Shown here: in pieces, positions 8,682 through 16,943 of the stretch
Position numbering within the stretch: position 1 is the first letter of the stretch
Layout of the letters: every line of letters begins with the position of its first letter
Source of the DNA: Amycolatopsis alba DSM 44262
GTDB lineage: Bacteria > Actinomycetota > Actinomycetes > Mycobacteriales > Pseudonocardiaceae
Assembly: GCF_000384215.1 (NCBI RefSeq)
Contig: NZ_KB913032.1
Span: 2,123,565 to 2,187,564, forward strand
DNA length: 64,000 nucleotides
Reading direction: 5' to 3'
The notes under the pieces: model-generated
What the model was told of the DNA's origin: nothing
The model's input: only the letters and a program-made list of their open reading frames with translations
Database searches by the model: none
Position numbers and translations under genes: made by a program

Positions 8682-9640
8682 GCTTCGACGGTAACCGACC
8701 GGAACGTCCGGCGATACGAATCGGGTCCGACGCCGACTTCAGCCCGGAGCCGTCGCCGCAGGTTGGCGGCGGTGCCGAGCCCGGAGCGCTGCGCGACCCG
8801 CTCCACGGGGAGTTCGGTCGTCTCCAGCAGCCGCCGTGCGAGCCGCACCCGCTGCGCGCGCAGCCAGCGTCCCGGCGTCACGCCGGTGGCCGCCGCGAAC
8901 TCGCGGTGGAAGGTCCGTTCGCTCAGCCCGGCGTGACCGACCAGGTCGTCGACCCCGATGTCTTCGGCGATCCGCTCCAGCGCCCAGTCCATTGTGGACG
9001 AGACGCTCGGCCGCGACGGCTTGGGCGGCAACGGGTTGTCGACATACTGTCGCTGGCCGCCCTCCCGCGCGGGCGGCATCACGAGCCGCCGGGCGAGGGC
9101 GGCCGCGACCTCGGCGCCGTGCTCGCGTCGCACCAGGTGCAGGCAGAGGTCCAGCCCGCCGACCACCCCGGCGGACGTCAGGACGGCACCCTCGTCGGTG
9201 AACAGGACGTCCCGCTGGACGACGGCGTCGCGAGCGGCGGTTTCCAGCGCGTCCAGCAGCCGCCAGTGCGTGGTGACGGACAGACCGTCGAGCAGCCCCG
9301 CGGCGGCGAGGGTGAAGGCCCCGGAACACAGCGACGCCACGGTGATCCCGGCCCGGTGCGCCTTGCGCAACGCGGCGACGGCGGCCGCGGGCACCTCGGC
9401 ATGCGGATCGACCCTGCCCGGCACGAGGACGAGATCACAGCCCGCGAGCCCGCTCAGCCCGTGCGTCGCCTCGACCTGGCCGAACGGATGACTGGAGACC
9501 CGTCCGCGGCCGGGCGCGCACAGCCGGACCTCGAAGGGACCGATGCCGCTGTCGGTACGGTCCACACCCCAGACCTCGCCGATCACGCCCAGGTCGAACG
9601 ACCGGCTGCCCGGCAGGAGGAGCACACCCACGGTTCGCAT
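8654..9640 (-). CDS. GlxA-type transcriptional regulator (DJ-1/PfpI domain plus AraC HTH)
   Basis: 328-residue regulator. The N-terminal half is a DJ-1/PfpI (class I GATase-like) domain, with ASLCSGAFTLAAAGLL forming the nucleophile-elbow-like region and TSAGVVGGLDLCLHLV after it. The C-terminal half carries two AraC-type helix-turn-helix motifs (GVDDLVGHAGLSERTFHREF and the ERVAQRSGLGTAANLRR segment). Such proteins normally sense a small metabolite and activate or repress a neighbouring gene. ATG 9640 lies 6 nt after TACTTT (9647-9652), a leaderless arrangement. It is divergent from the cysteine hydrolase gene, the likely target, and overlaps the enoyl-CoA hydratase gene by 28 nt. Confidence 0.88.
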   Translation of the reverse strand: MRTVGVLLLPGSRSFDLGVIGEVWGVDRTDSGIGPFEVRLCAPGRGRVSSHPFGQVEATHGLSGLAGCDLVLVPGRVDPHAEVPAAAVAALRKAHRAGITVASLCSGAFTLAAAGLLDGLSVTTHWRLLDALETAARDAVVQRDVLFTDEGAVLTSAGVVGGLDLCLHLVRREHGAEVAAALARRLVMPPAREGGQRQYVDNPLPPKPSRPSVSSTMDWALERIAEDIGVDDLVGHAGLSERTFHREFAAATGVTPGRWLRAQRVRLARRLLETTELPVERVAQRSGLGTAANLRRRLRAEVGVGPDSYRRTFRSVTVEAWPSTSTSS

Positions 9641-9652
9641 GGCAGAAAAGTA
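9641..9652 (-). promoter_or_regulatory. Leaderless promoter of the GlxA-type regulator
   Basis: The hexamer TACTTT (minus strand, 9652 to 9647) is followed by exactly 6 nt and then ATG 9640. No ribosome site is present. Confidence 0.5.
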
Positions 9653-9711
9653 CCGCATCGCGCGCCTTCTGCCACTCCCCTGCGCCGGGGAAAGAGCCGA
9701 AACTCGAAGCC

Positions 9712-10272
9712 ATGACCACTGAAACCAAGGCCCTGCTCGTGATCGACGTCCAGCGCGGCTTCGACAAGCCCGTCTGGGGCCCGCGCAACAACCCCGGCGC
9801 GGAGGCCAACATCAAGGCGCTCGTCGACGCCTACCAGGAGCGCGGGCTGCCGATCGTGCTGGTGCACCACGACTCCGTGAAGCCCGGCTCGTCGCTGTGC
9901 CCCGGCCAGGAGGGCAACCACTTCAAGCCCGAACTCGACGGCGTGCGCGCGGATCTGGTGTTCGGCAAGAAGGTCAACTCGGCCTTCCACGGCGACATCG
10001 ACCTCGACGGCTGGCTGAAGACCCGCGGCATCACCTCGTTCGTGCTCGCCGGGATCCAGACGAACTTCTGCTGCGAGACGACGGCGCGTGTCGGCGGAAA
10101 CCTCGGCTACGACGTGACTTTCGCGCTCGACGCCACTTTCACCTTCGACCTCGCCGGGCCGGACGGGAGCGTCCTCACCGCCGACGAGCTGGCCAAGGCG
10201 ACCGCGACGAACCTGCACGGCGGCGGATTCGCCACGGTCACCTCGACGAAGGAGATCCTGAGCGCGCTTTGA
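9712..10272 (+). CDS. Isochorismatase-family cysteine hydrolase
   Basis: 186-residue hydrolase of the isochorismatase/nicotinamidase superfamily. The catalytic triad is visible: Asp13 in LLVIDVQRGF, Lys in VFGKKVNSAFHG (about residues 82-93), and Cys in AGIQTNFCCETTAR (about residues 110-123). Typical substrates are amides such as nicotinamide or ureas, or enol ethers, and the actual one is unknown. It is divergent from a GlxA-type AraC regulator 71 nt away. This pairing is common for this family and suggests inducible expression by that regulator. A family A hairpin follows 58 nt after the stop. Confidence 0.88.
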   Translation: MTTETKALLVIDVQRGFDKPVWGPRNNPGAEANIKALVDAYQERGLPIVLVHHDSVKPGSSLCPGQEGNHFKPELDGVRADLVFGKKVNSAFHGDIDLDGWLKTRGITSFVLAGIQTNFCCETTARVGGNLGYDVTFALDATFTFDLAGPDGSVLTADELAKATATNLHGGGFATVTSTKEILSAL

Positions 10273-10329
10273 GACCCGTCCTTACCGCTCACGACCGCCG
10301 AGAGACTGCGCGGCCCGGACACAGGCCGC

Positions 10330-10386
10330 GTGTCGCGAAAGCCACTTTCGCGACGTCTGATGTCCCGAAAGTGGCTTTCGCGACAC
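10330..10386. repeat. Family A nested palindrome, copy 2
   Basis: Arms of about 26 nt beginning GTGTCGCGAAAGCC and ending TGGCTTTCGCGACAC pair with two mismatches around the GTCTGAT loop. It lies in the 252-nt gap between the convergent isochorismatase-family gene and the ehu operon, where it could terminate transcription from both sides. No gene is seen in that gap. Confidence 0.9.
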
Positions 10387-10524
10387 GATCACCGGGTAGC
10401 GCCCAGGGCGGGCGCCTAAGGCGTGACTCGCGTGATCCGTCTCCGATCACGCATGACCGCCCACCTCACCCGAACACGACACCCTTGGCTCTAGCGACCC
10501 ACAACACTCACGAGGCCCGACACC

Positions 10525-11313
10525 TCACGCCCGGTCGATCACCGCCTTGAGGAACCGCCGCGTCCGGTCGTGGTCCGGATCGTTGAACAGTTTGTCCGGC
10601 GCGGCGTCCTCCAGCACCTGTCCTTCGTCGAACATCATCACCCGATCCGACACGTCCCGCGCGAACTGCATTTCGTGCGTGACACAAAGGATCGTGATGT
10701 CGGTCGACGCCGCGATCTCGTGCAGCACGCGCAGCACGTCGGCGACCAGTTCCGGGTCGAGTGCCGAGGTCACCTCGTCCAGCAGCAGCACGTCCGGCCG
10801 CATCGCGAGCGCGCGGGCGATCGCGACGCGCTGCTGCTGGCCGCCGGAGAGCCGGGTGGGATGCGCGTCCTTCTTGTCCGCGAGCCCCACCATTTCCAGC
10901 AGTTCGACGGCCCGCGCCTCGGCCTCGTCACGCGGGACGCCGAGCGAGTGGACCGGCGCCTCGGTGATGTTGCGCAGCACGTTCATGTTGGGGAACAGGT
11001 TGAACTGCTGGAACACCATGCCGATCCGCTTGCGCACCTCCCGGAGGTACTTTTCGTCGGCGGGCACCAGTTTCCCGCCGCGCTTCTGATGACTCAGGTA
11101 GTCACCGCAGACCTCGATGGTGCCGCCGTCGACTTTCTCCAAGGTCATCAGCAGCCGCAGGATCGTCGTCTTCCCGGACCCGCTCGGCCCGATCAGCGAA
11201 ACGAATTCTCCTGGCGCGACGGTGAAATCGAGGTCCCGCAACACGACGTGGTCGCCGTAGGACTTGACCACCTGCGAGAACCGGATCATCGGGGAATCAA
11301 CCGTGGGCGGCAC
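10525..11313 (-). CDS. ehuA: Ectoine/hydroxyectoine-type ABC transporter ATP-binding protein
   Basis: 262-residue ABC ATPase of the polar amino acid transporter type. The Walker A is GPSGSGKTT, the Q-loop region reads VFQQFNLFPNMNVL, the signature is LSGGQQQR and the Walker B is VLLLDEVTSALD. It is the last gene of an operon with a solute-binding protein and two permeases whose order (B, C, D, A) matches ehuBCDA. The GTG at 11313 overlaps the end of ehuD by 17 nt and has GGAG just upstream. ATG 11289 is an alternative. It energises import of the compatible solutes ectoine and hydroxyectoine if the operon assignment is right. Polar amino acids are the alternative substrate. Confidence 0.85.
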   Translation of the reverse strand: MPPTVDSPMIRFSQVVKSYGDHVVLRDLDFTVAPGEFVSLIGPSGSGKTTILRLLMTLEKVDGGTIEVCGDYLSHQKRGGKLVPADEKYLREVRKRIGMVFQQFNLFPNMNVLRNITEAPVHSLGVPRDEAEARAVELLEMVGLADKKDAHPTRLSGGQQQRVAIARALAMRPDVLLLDEVTSALDPELVADVLRVLHEIAASTDITILCVTHEMQFARDVSDRVMMFDEGQVLEDAAPDKLFNDPDHDRTRRFLKAVIDRA

Positions 11314-11953
11314 GTCGCTCCAACCTTCTCACCAGAATCGAAGCCGGCAGGCTCACCAGCAGGAACAGCACCCCGGCCAGGGTGTACGGCTCGATGACGC
11401 GGAACGTCTCGGCACCGACCTCCTTGGCCCTCGCCAGCACGTCGACGACGCCGATCGCCAGCAGCAGCGGGGTTTCCTTGAACATCGAGATCGTGTAGTT
11501 GCCGAGTGCGGGCAGCACCCTCGGGACAGCCTGCGGCAGGACGACCGCGGTCCACACGCGAGACCTCGGCAGGTTCAGCGCGGTCGCGGCCTCCCACTGT
11601 CCTTTAGGGACAGCTTCGATCCCCGCCCGGTAGACCTCGGCCGCGTAGGTCGCGTAATGCACGCCGAGCGCCACCACACCGGTGACGAACGGCGACATCG
11701 TGAACCCTGTCAGCGGCGGCACGACGTAGAAGATCGCGAACACCTGGATCAGCAACGGCGTACTGCGGACGAACTCGATGAACAGCAGGACCGCCTGGGG
11801 CAGAACAGGAATCCCCGTCCGGCGGAGCAGCGCGAACACCAGGCCGAGCGCGTACCCGACCACCGAAGCGAGCAAGGTGATATCGACGGTGACGAGAAGC
11901 CCTTCCAGCAGAAGAGGAATCGACTTCGCGGCCGCTTCCCAGCTCCAGTCCAT
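11297..11953 (-). CDS. ehuD: Ectoine/hydroxyectoine-type ABC transporter permease EhuD
   Basis: 218-residue inner-membrane permease of the His/Glu/Gln/Arg class with about five membrane segments. The cytoplasmic coupling loop EAATALNLPRSRVWTAVVLP is the EAA motif that docks onto the ATPase. The ATG at 11953 shares a base with the ehuC stop codon (TGATG) and is preceded by GGGAGGTG, so translation is coupled. It should form a heterodimeric channel with EhuC. Confidence 0.85.
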   Translation of the reverse strand: MDWSWEAAAKSIPLLLEGLLVTVDITLLASVVGYALGLVFALLRRTGIPVLPQAVLLFIEFVRSTPLLIQVFAIFYVVPPLTGFTMSPFVTGVVALGVHYATYAAEVYRAGIEAVPKGQWEAATALNLPRSRVWTAVVLPQAVPRVLPALGNYTISMFKETPLLLAIGVVDVLARAKEVGAETFRVIEPYTLAGVLFLLVSLPASILVRRLERRAAHG

Positions 11954-12648
11954 CACACACCTCCCGCGATGGCGGTCATCTTGGCCGGAGCGCGGCCGAG
12001 GCGCCGGGCCGCGAACCGTTCCAGCAGCCGCATCCCGCCGGTGATCAGCAGCGCGAGCACGAGATAGAGCACGAGTTCGGTGCCGTAGATCCAGCCGAGT
12101 TCGGCACCGAACACCGGTCGCAGCAGTTCACCCTGTCGCGCCATCTCCGGAACGGCGATGAACGACAGCAGGGCGGTGCTCTTCAGCAACTGGATGAACA
12201 GGTTGTTGAACGGTGGCAGCATTTCCGCGAACGCCTGCGGCAGGATCACCCGCCGCATCCGCTGGACCGGCGTCAGATTGAGCGCGACGGCGCCCTCGAA
12301 CTGCGCCCGTGGAACGGAATTCACCGCGCCACGGACGATCTCGGCGCCGTAGGCCCCGTGGTTGAGCCCGAGTACCAGGATGCCGGCGAACATCGGCACC
12401 AGCTGGAAACCGACCAGCACCGGAAGGACGAAGTACAGCCAGAACAACTGGACGACTTCCGAGGTGCCGCGGAAGATCTCCACATAGACACGGGAAATCC
12501 CGCGCACCACGCGGGACGGCGATCTCAGCGCGAGACCGGCGGCCAGTGCGAGCACGACAGTGAGCGCGATCCCGCCGAGCGCGGCGGTGACGGTCGCGGT
12601 CAGTCCACTGAGGACGGACGTGATGATGTGCGATACCGAAGACGACAT
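11953..12648 (-). CDS. ehuC: Ectoine/hydroxyectoine-type ABC transporter permease EhuC
   Basis: 231-residue permease with five or six membrane segments. The EAA-type loop FEGAVALNLTPVQRMRRVILP is clear. It starts 13 nt after the ehuB stop and overlaps the ehuD start by one base. It pairs with EhuD to form the translocation channel for the solute handed over by the EhuB lipoprotein. Confidence 0.85.
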   Translation of the reverse strand: MSSSVSHIITSVLSGLTATVTAALGGIALTVVLALAAGLALRSPSRVVRGISRVYVEIFRGTSEVVQLFWLYFVLPVLVGFQLVPMFAGILVLGLNHGAYGAEIVRGAVNSVPRAQFEGAVALNLTPVQRMRRVILPQAFAEMLPPFNNLFIQLLKSTALLSFIAVPEMARQGELLRPVFGAELGWIYGTELVLYLVLALLITGGMRLLERFAARRLGRAPAKMTAIAGGV

Positions 12649-12661
12649 GACGCCGGCCCCG

Positions 12662-13555
12662 TCACACCGCGCAAAGTTTCTCGGTGGTGACGCCGGCCTT
12701 CGGCAGGTTGTCCGCCGAGAACCCGAACGGCGTCACGATCTTGGTCCATTCGCCGCTGTCGTGCAGCTTCTTGAGCTCGGCGTTGAACGCTTCGCGCAGC
12801 GGGTTGTCGTCCTTGCGGAAGACGAACGCGCCGGCGGAGACGACCGGCTGCCCGTTCTTGATCGGATCGAAGCCCGGAGTCACCTCCGCCGCGGCACCGG
12901 GGCTCTTCGCGAGGACGTCCTTGAGGGAGATGTCGGTGAGCGCGGCGCAGTAGACCCGGCCGTCGGTGACCGCGCGGAGCATGTTGTCCTGCGAATCAAG
13001 GGTGACGATCTGGTCCTCGGCGACCCCGGAGTCGGTGGCGTACCCCTTCTCCACCGCCGCCGAGAGCACGGCGACCTTGACCTTCTTCGCCGCGATGTCC
13101 TCGAACTTCCTTATCTGCTGCGGATTTCCCTTGGGTACCAGCAAAGCGGTCAGCGCCGAGTAGTCGGGGATCGAGAAGGCCGCCGCGTCGCACCGCTCCT
13201 TCTTGATGTTCATCCCGGCCGCGACGAGGTCGTATTTCCTGGCGTTGAGCGCGGGGATCAGCTGGTCGAAGGAGACCGCTTCGGCTTCCACGTTGTCGAT
13301 GCCCATGGCCTTGAAAACGGCGCGGGCGACTTCGGGCGCCTCGCCGGTGACTTTGCCGCTCTGGTCCGTGAATCCGTACGGCGCCTCGTTCGCGATACCG
13401 AGTTTGATCTTCTTCGCGTCCTTGGCCGCCTGCAGCGCGTCGCCGGAGGACGTCGATGTGCACGCGGACAACAGAACCGGGCCGCCGATCGTCACCGTCC
13501 CCAGAACCGCGGACCGCCGGAAGAATTCCCGCCTCGACCACTCGCCGTGCGCCAT
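12662..13555 (-). CDS. ehuB: Ectoine/hydroxyectoine-type solute-binding lipoprotein EhuB
   Basis: 297-residue extracytoplasmic binding protein (family 3 solute-binding fold). The N-terminus has a twin-arginine-like motif, SRREFFRRS, followed by a hydrophobic stretch and the lipobox LLSAC, so it is probably exported folded and lipid-anchored. The mature domain shows IGIANEAPYGF-like ligand-lobe text (LGIANEAPYGFTD), FDQLIPALNARKYDLVAAGM and RCDAAAFSIPDY, matching EhuB-type proteins. AGAGGTG precedes ATG 13555. The gene begins the ehuBCDA-type operon and is preceded by a 24-nt palindrome at 13568-13591. Ectoine binding is inferred from similarity and operon order; residues were not checked against a structure. 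Confidence 0.8.
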   Translation of the reverse strand: MAHGEWSRREFFRRSAVLGTVTIGGPVLLSACTSTSSGDALQAAKDAKKIKLGIANEAPYGFTDQSGKVTGEAPEVARAVFKAMGIDNVEAEAVSFDQLIPALNARKYDLVAAGMNIKKERCDAAAFSIPDYSALTALLVPKGNPQQIRKFEDIAAKKVKVAVLSAAVEKGYATDSGVAEDQIVTLDSQDNMLRAVTDGRVYCAALTDISLKDVLAKSPGAAAEVTPGFDPIKNGQPVVSAGAFVFRKDDNPLREAFNAELKKLHDSGEWTKIVTPFGFSADNLPKAGVTTEKLCAV

Positions 13556-13567
13556 AGCCGCACCTCT

Positions 13568-13591
13568 TTTCGATTAATCGGTTAATCGAAA
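13568..13591. promoter_or_regulatory. Palindromic operator upstream of the ehu operon
   Basis: Perfect 10-bp arms TTTCGATTAA and TTAATCGAAA flank TCGG. The site lies directly upstream of the ehuB ribosome site, where a bound repressor would block initiation. It is AT-rich against a GC-rich background. No regulator gene is adjacent, so the cognate protein is encoded elsewhere. Confidence 0.65.
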
Positions 13592-13671
13592 CGTAGGTGG
13601 GCACCTTTGCGCGGGCAGTGTGAGCGGGTCACGAACCAACCGCCGTTACGGTACCGAGATTTACAGTGACT

Positions 13672-15693
13672 TTACGTGCTCAGACCGTGGCGCTCCCGCA
13701 CCAATCCGACAATTCCGTCCATGATGTCGGTGAGCTCGTAGTCCTTCGGCGTGAACACCCTCGCGATTCCCCGCTCCAGAAGGAGCTTCTCGTCGTCGGG
13801 CGGGATGATGCCCCCGACGATGACCGGGATGTCGCCCGCGCCCGCGGCCCGCAAGCCGTCCACGACCTGCGGCACGACCTCGAGATGCGAACCCGAGAGC
13901 ACCGAAAGCCCGACCACGTGCACGCCCTCCTGGACGGCGGCCGCGACGATCTGTTCCGGAGTGAGCCGGATTCCTTGGTAGACCACCTCGAAACCGACGT
14001 CGCGGGCCCGCACGGCGACCTGCTCGGCGCCGTTGGAATGCCCGTCGAGGCCGGGTTTGCCGACCAGGATCCGCAGCCGTTCGCCGATCTCGGTGTTCGT
14101 CGTCTTGACCCTGTCGCGGACGCGGCGGATCTCCGCGTTGCCCTCGCCCGCGGCCGCCGAAGCGGAAACCCCGGTGGGAGCCCGGTATTCGCCGAACACC
14201 TCGCGCAGCGCACCCGACCATTCACCGGTGGTGACCCCGGCGCGGGCGCAGTCGATCGTGGCCTCGAACAGGTTTTCCGACGTCTTCGCGATGGCCTTCA
14301 GCTTCTCCAGCGAAGACTCGGCGGCCGCGTTGTCGCGCCGCGTCCGCCATTCCTCGATCGCGGTGACGGCCTGCTTCTCGACGGCGGGGTCGATCGTTTC
14401 GATCGCCTTGGCGCCTTCGGCCTGCAGCGGGGAAGGCTCCGTGGTCTCGAACTTGTTGACCCCGACGAGGATCCGCTCGCCGTTCTCCATCCCGCGCCGG
14501 AGCTCCGCGAGCGAGGCGACCAGCTGCGACTTCATGTAGCCACTCTCGACGGCGGTGACAGCGCCACCGAGATCCTGCACCCGCGCGATCTCCTCGCGCG
14601 CACCCGCCATGATCTCGTCGACCTTGGCCTGGATCACGTGCGAGCCGTCGAAGATGTCCTCGTACTCCAGCAGGTCGGTCTCGAACGCCAGCACCTGCTG
14701 CATCCGCAGCGCCCACTGCTGATCCCACGGCCGGGGCAAGCCGAGCGCCTCGTTCCAGGCGGGCAGCTGGATCGCGCGGGCCCTGGCGCCGCGGGAAAGC
14801 GAGACCGCGAGCATCTCCAGCACGATGCGCTGGACGTTGTTCTCCGGCTGGGCCTCGGTCAGGCCGAGCGAGTTGACCTGGACGCCGTAACGCAGCCGCC
14901 GCGCCTTGGGGTCCGTGACGCCGTAACGCTCACGGGTGATCTCGTCCCAGAGCGCGGTGAACGCGCGCATCTTCGACATCTCCTCGACGAACCGCACCCC
15001 GGCGTTGACGAAGAACGAGATCCGCGCGACCACCTTGGCCATGTCTGCCTGCTCGACCTGCCCGGAATCCCGGACCGCGTCGAGGACGGCGATGGCGGTG
15101 CACAACGCGTACGCGACCTCTTGCGTCGGCGTCGCGCCCGCCTCCTGCAGGTGGTAGCTGCAGATGTTGATCGGGTTCCACTTCGGCACGTGGTGCACGG
15201 TCCACGCGATCATGTCGGTGATCAGGCGGAGACTCGGGCCCGGCGGGAAGATGTAGGTGCCGCGGGAGAGGTATTCCTTGATGATGTCGTTCTGCGTGGT
15301 GCCGGTGAGCTTGGCGAGCACCTCGTCCACGTCGCGGCCCTCGGCTTCGGCCTGCTCGCGCGCCACGGAGACGTAGAGCGCCAGCAGCCACATGGCGGGC
15401 GCGTTGATCGTCATCGACGTGTTGGCCTCGGCGAGCGGGATGCCGTCGAAGAGCCGTCGCATGTCGCCGATATGGGAGACCGGGACGCCGACCTTGCCGA
15501 CCTCGCCCTTGGACAGCTGATGGTCGGGGTCGTAGCCGGTCTGCGTCGGCAGATCGAAGGCGACGGAGAGCCCGGTCTGCCCCTTGGCGAGGTTGCGCCG
15601 GTACAACTCGTTCGACGCGGCCGCGGACGAGTGGCCCGCGTAGGTCCGCATCACCCAGGGGCGGTCCCGTTCACGGTCCGTGGGATAGGGCAC
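13672..15693 (-). CDS. meaA: Ethylmalonyl-CoA mutase-type B12-dependent acyl-CoA mutase (MeaA)
   Basis: 673-residue adenosylcobalamin enzyme. The N-terminal TIM-barrel part shows RPWVMRTYAGHSSA, FDLPTQTGYDPDH and PINICSYHLQEAGATPTQE, typical of methylmalonyl-CoA mutase relatives. The C-terminal cobalamin domain has DGHSNG at residues 550-555 (DxHxxG, His as lower cobalt ligand) and SGSHL and VGGIIPP further on. Carrying both domains in one chain of this size fits MeaA, which converts ethylmalonyl-CoA to methylsuccinyl-CoA in the ethylmalonyl-CoA pathway for C2 assimilation and polyketide precursor supply. GTG 15693 is preceded by GGAGGTG. A TACCGGCCGGTA palindrome lies upstream. Partner genes (ccr, mcd) are not in the window. 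Confidence 0.88.
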   Translation of the reverse strand: MPYPTDRERDRPWVMRTYAGHSSAAASNELYRRNLAKGQTGLSVAFDLPTQTGYDPDHQLSKGEVGKVGVPVSHIGDMRRLFDGIPLAEANTSMTINAPAMWLLALYVSVAREQAEAEGRDVDEVLAKLTGTTQNDIIKEYLSRGTYIFPPGPSLRLITDMIAWTVHHVPKWNPINICSYHLQEAGATPTQEVAYALCTAIAVLDAVRDSGQVEQADMAKVVARISFFVNAGVRFVEEMSKMRAFTALWDEITRERYGVTDPKARRLRYGVQVNSLGLTEAQPENNVQRIVLEMLAVSLSRGARARAIQLPAWNEALGLPRPWDQQWALRMQQVLAFETDLLEYEDIFDGSHVIQAKVDEIMAGAREEIARVQDLGGAVTAVESGYMKSQLVASLAELRRGMENGERILVGVNKFETTEPSPLQAEGAKAIETIDPAVEKQAVTAIEEWRTRRDNAAAESSLEKLKAIAKTSENLFEATIDCARAGVTTGEWSGALREVFGEYRAPTGVSASAAAGEGNAEIRRVRDRVKTTNTEIGERLRILVGKPGLDGHSNGAEQVAVRARDVGFEVVYQGIRLTPEQIVAAAVQEGVHVVGLSVLSGSHLEVVPQVVDGLRAAGAGDIPVIVGGIIPPDDEKLLLERGIARVFTPKDYELTDIMDGIVGLVRERHGLST

Positions 15694-15727
15694 GGTGCAC
15701 CTCCGGCACTGGACGACCGCCTGAGTG

Positions 15728-15739
15728 TACCGGCCGGTA
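15728..15739. promoter_or_regulatory. Palindrome TACCGGCCGGTA upstream of meaA
   Basis: A perfect 12-bp palindrome 35 nt upstream of the meaA start. Its form resembles TetR-family operators of actinobacteria, but it is short and could occur by chance in GC-rich DNA. Confidence 0.4.
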
Positions 15740-15774
15740 ACATCGGCCGCCGAGTTGAATCAGACACAGTCGGG

Positions 15775-16341
15775 TCATTCTCCGGCCATCGAACCCTGAC
15801 GCTGTCGTGCCTCGTCAACGGCTTTCGCGAGCTTTTCCCGCACCTTCGCCACCTCGCTGACCCCCACCAGGACGACCGGCGGCTTGCGGTCCTTCCCGGA
15901 GCCGGCACCGAAGTTCGCCGACGCCCACGCCAGCACGCCGAGCCTGCCGAACGTGATCGTCCCGGTCTTGCCGGGGCCGGGGGTGACGACGGGATCCGCC
16001 AGCCCGGCCAGCGCCGCGGACTCCTCCTTGCGGCGGACCAGCGAACTGGTCGCGATCACCCGGCCGTCTGTCACGGCGTAGGTCGTCGAGGCGAGCCGGA
16101 GATGGCGGATCAGCGGCCTGCCGACGAGATGGAACACGCCCGCGACGGTGAGCACGACCCACGCGGCCTTGTGGAACGCCGTCTCGTGGTTGGCGGCGAA
16201 GAACAGCGTGACGCCACCGAGCAGGAGCAAGCCGATGGGGACGTTGAAATAGTCGCCGGGATTGAAGAGAGGCCTGCGCACCGGCTGCCCGGCCCAGATG
16301 ACCCGTTCGCCCGGAAGGAGGTCGATCTGCCCCTCGTGCAT
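15775..16341 (-). CDS. PH-like membrane protein, paralogue 1
   Basis: 188-residue protein. It starts with MHEGQIDLLPGERVIWAGQP, the short cytoplasmic lead seen in bacterial PH-domain membrane proteins, then two membrane segments, then a domain beginning TTYAVTDGRVIATSS. The ATG at 16341 is preferred over 16353 because the paralogues begin at the same point. It is the last of three tandem related genes. Function is unknown. Confidence 0.6.
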   Translation of the reverse strand: MHEGQIDLLPGERVIWAGQPVRRPLFNPGDYFNVPIGLLLLGGVTLFFAANHETAFHKAAWVVLTVAGVFHLVGRPLIRHLRLASTTYAVTDGRVIATSSLVRRKEESAALAGLADPVVTPGPGKTGTITFGRLGVLAWASANFGAGSGKDRKPPVVLVGVSEVAKVREKLAKAVDEARQRQGSMAGE

Positions 16342-16414
16342 GGAATCGCACACTACCCGTCCGTGAGGCGGGCGGCAGTGTCCGTTCGTCGGTGAACTTT
16401 CGGGCCGAACGGAC

Positions 16415-16939
16415 CTAGCGGGCCTCCCGCTGGGCGGAAGCGATCAGGTCGCGGACCACCGTCGGATGCTCGATGTTGAGCAGTTCCGGATGCTTCGGCT
16501 CCAGGCCGACGGCGGCCAGGGAGTCCTCCAGCCCGGTCACCGGGCCGATGTCCTTGCGGCCGAGGTTGAAGCCCACCGTCCCGGTGCCGTCCGGGTTCTC
16601 GCGGACGTACGGCGGGCCGAGATCCTTCAGGTAGCGCGACGCCGACTGCTTCCCTCTGGTCCAGACCACTACCCGCCGGTCGGTGATCCCGTACGAAACC
16701 GTCCGCAACGCGGCGTACCTCAAGGCCGGCCGCGCGAAGAAGGCGACGGCGACCAGCACCAGGACCAGCCAGAGGAAGAGCGAGAACCCGTTGCGCACGC
16801 CGAAGAAGACGGCGAGCCCGAAGAACAGGACCGCGGGCACCAAGATCACGTCGGCCTTGGCCAGCAACGGAATCCGTTTCGGACTCCCGGACCACAACAG
16901 GCGCTCGCCGGGCAGCAGATCGGCGTTGAGCCGGTCCAT
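16415..16939 (-). CDS. PH-like membrane protein, paralogue 2
   Basis: 174 residues: MDRLNADLLPGERLLWSGSP, two membrane helices, then VSYGITDRRVVVWTRG and the segment RYLKDLGPPYVRENPDGTGT. It shares LLPGERLLW, TDRRVVV, a YL(K/S)DLGPP block and the tail RDLIA(S/T)AQ with paralogue 3. It lies 4 nt after the paralogue 3 stop, so the two are one transcription unit. The bacterial PH-like assignment rests on the LLPGE-x-x-x-W lead and the (I/V)TDRR motif. Confidence 0.65.
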   Translation of the reverse strand: MDRLNADLLPGERLLWSGSPKRIPLLAKADVILVPAVLFFGLAVFFGVRNGFSLFLWLVLVLVAVAFFARPALRYAALRTVSYGITDRRVVVWTRGKQSASRYLKDLGPPYVRENPDGTGTVGFNLGRKDIGPVTGLEDSLAAVGLEPKHPELLNIEHPTVVRDLIASAQREAR

Positions 16940-16943
16940 GGTG

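Noticed and set aside
13666..16395. 909-codon plus-strand open frame
   Set aside because: Shadow of meaA and the first PH-like gene; composition is dominated by Arg, Asp, His and Leu, typical of antisense high-GC frames.
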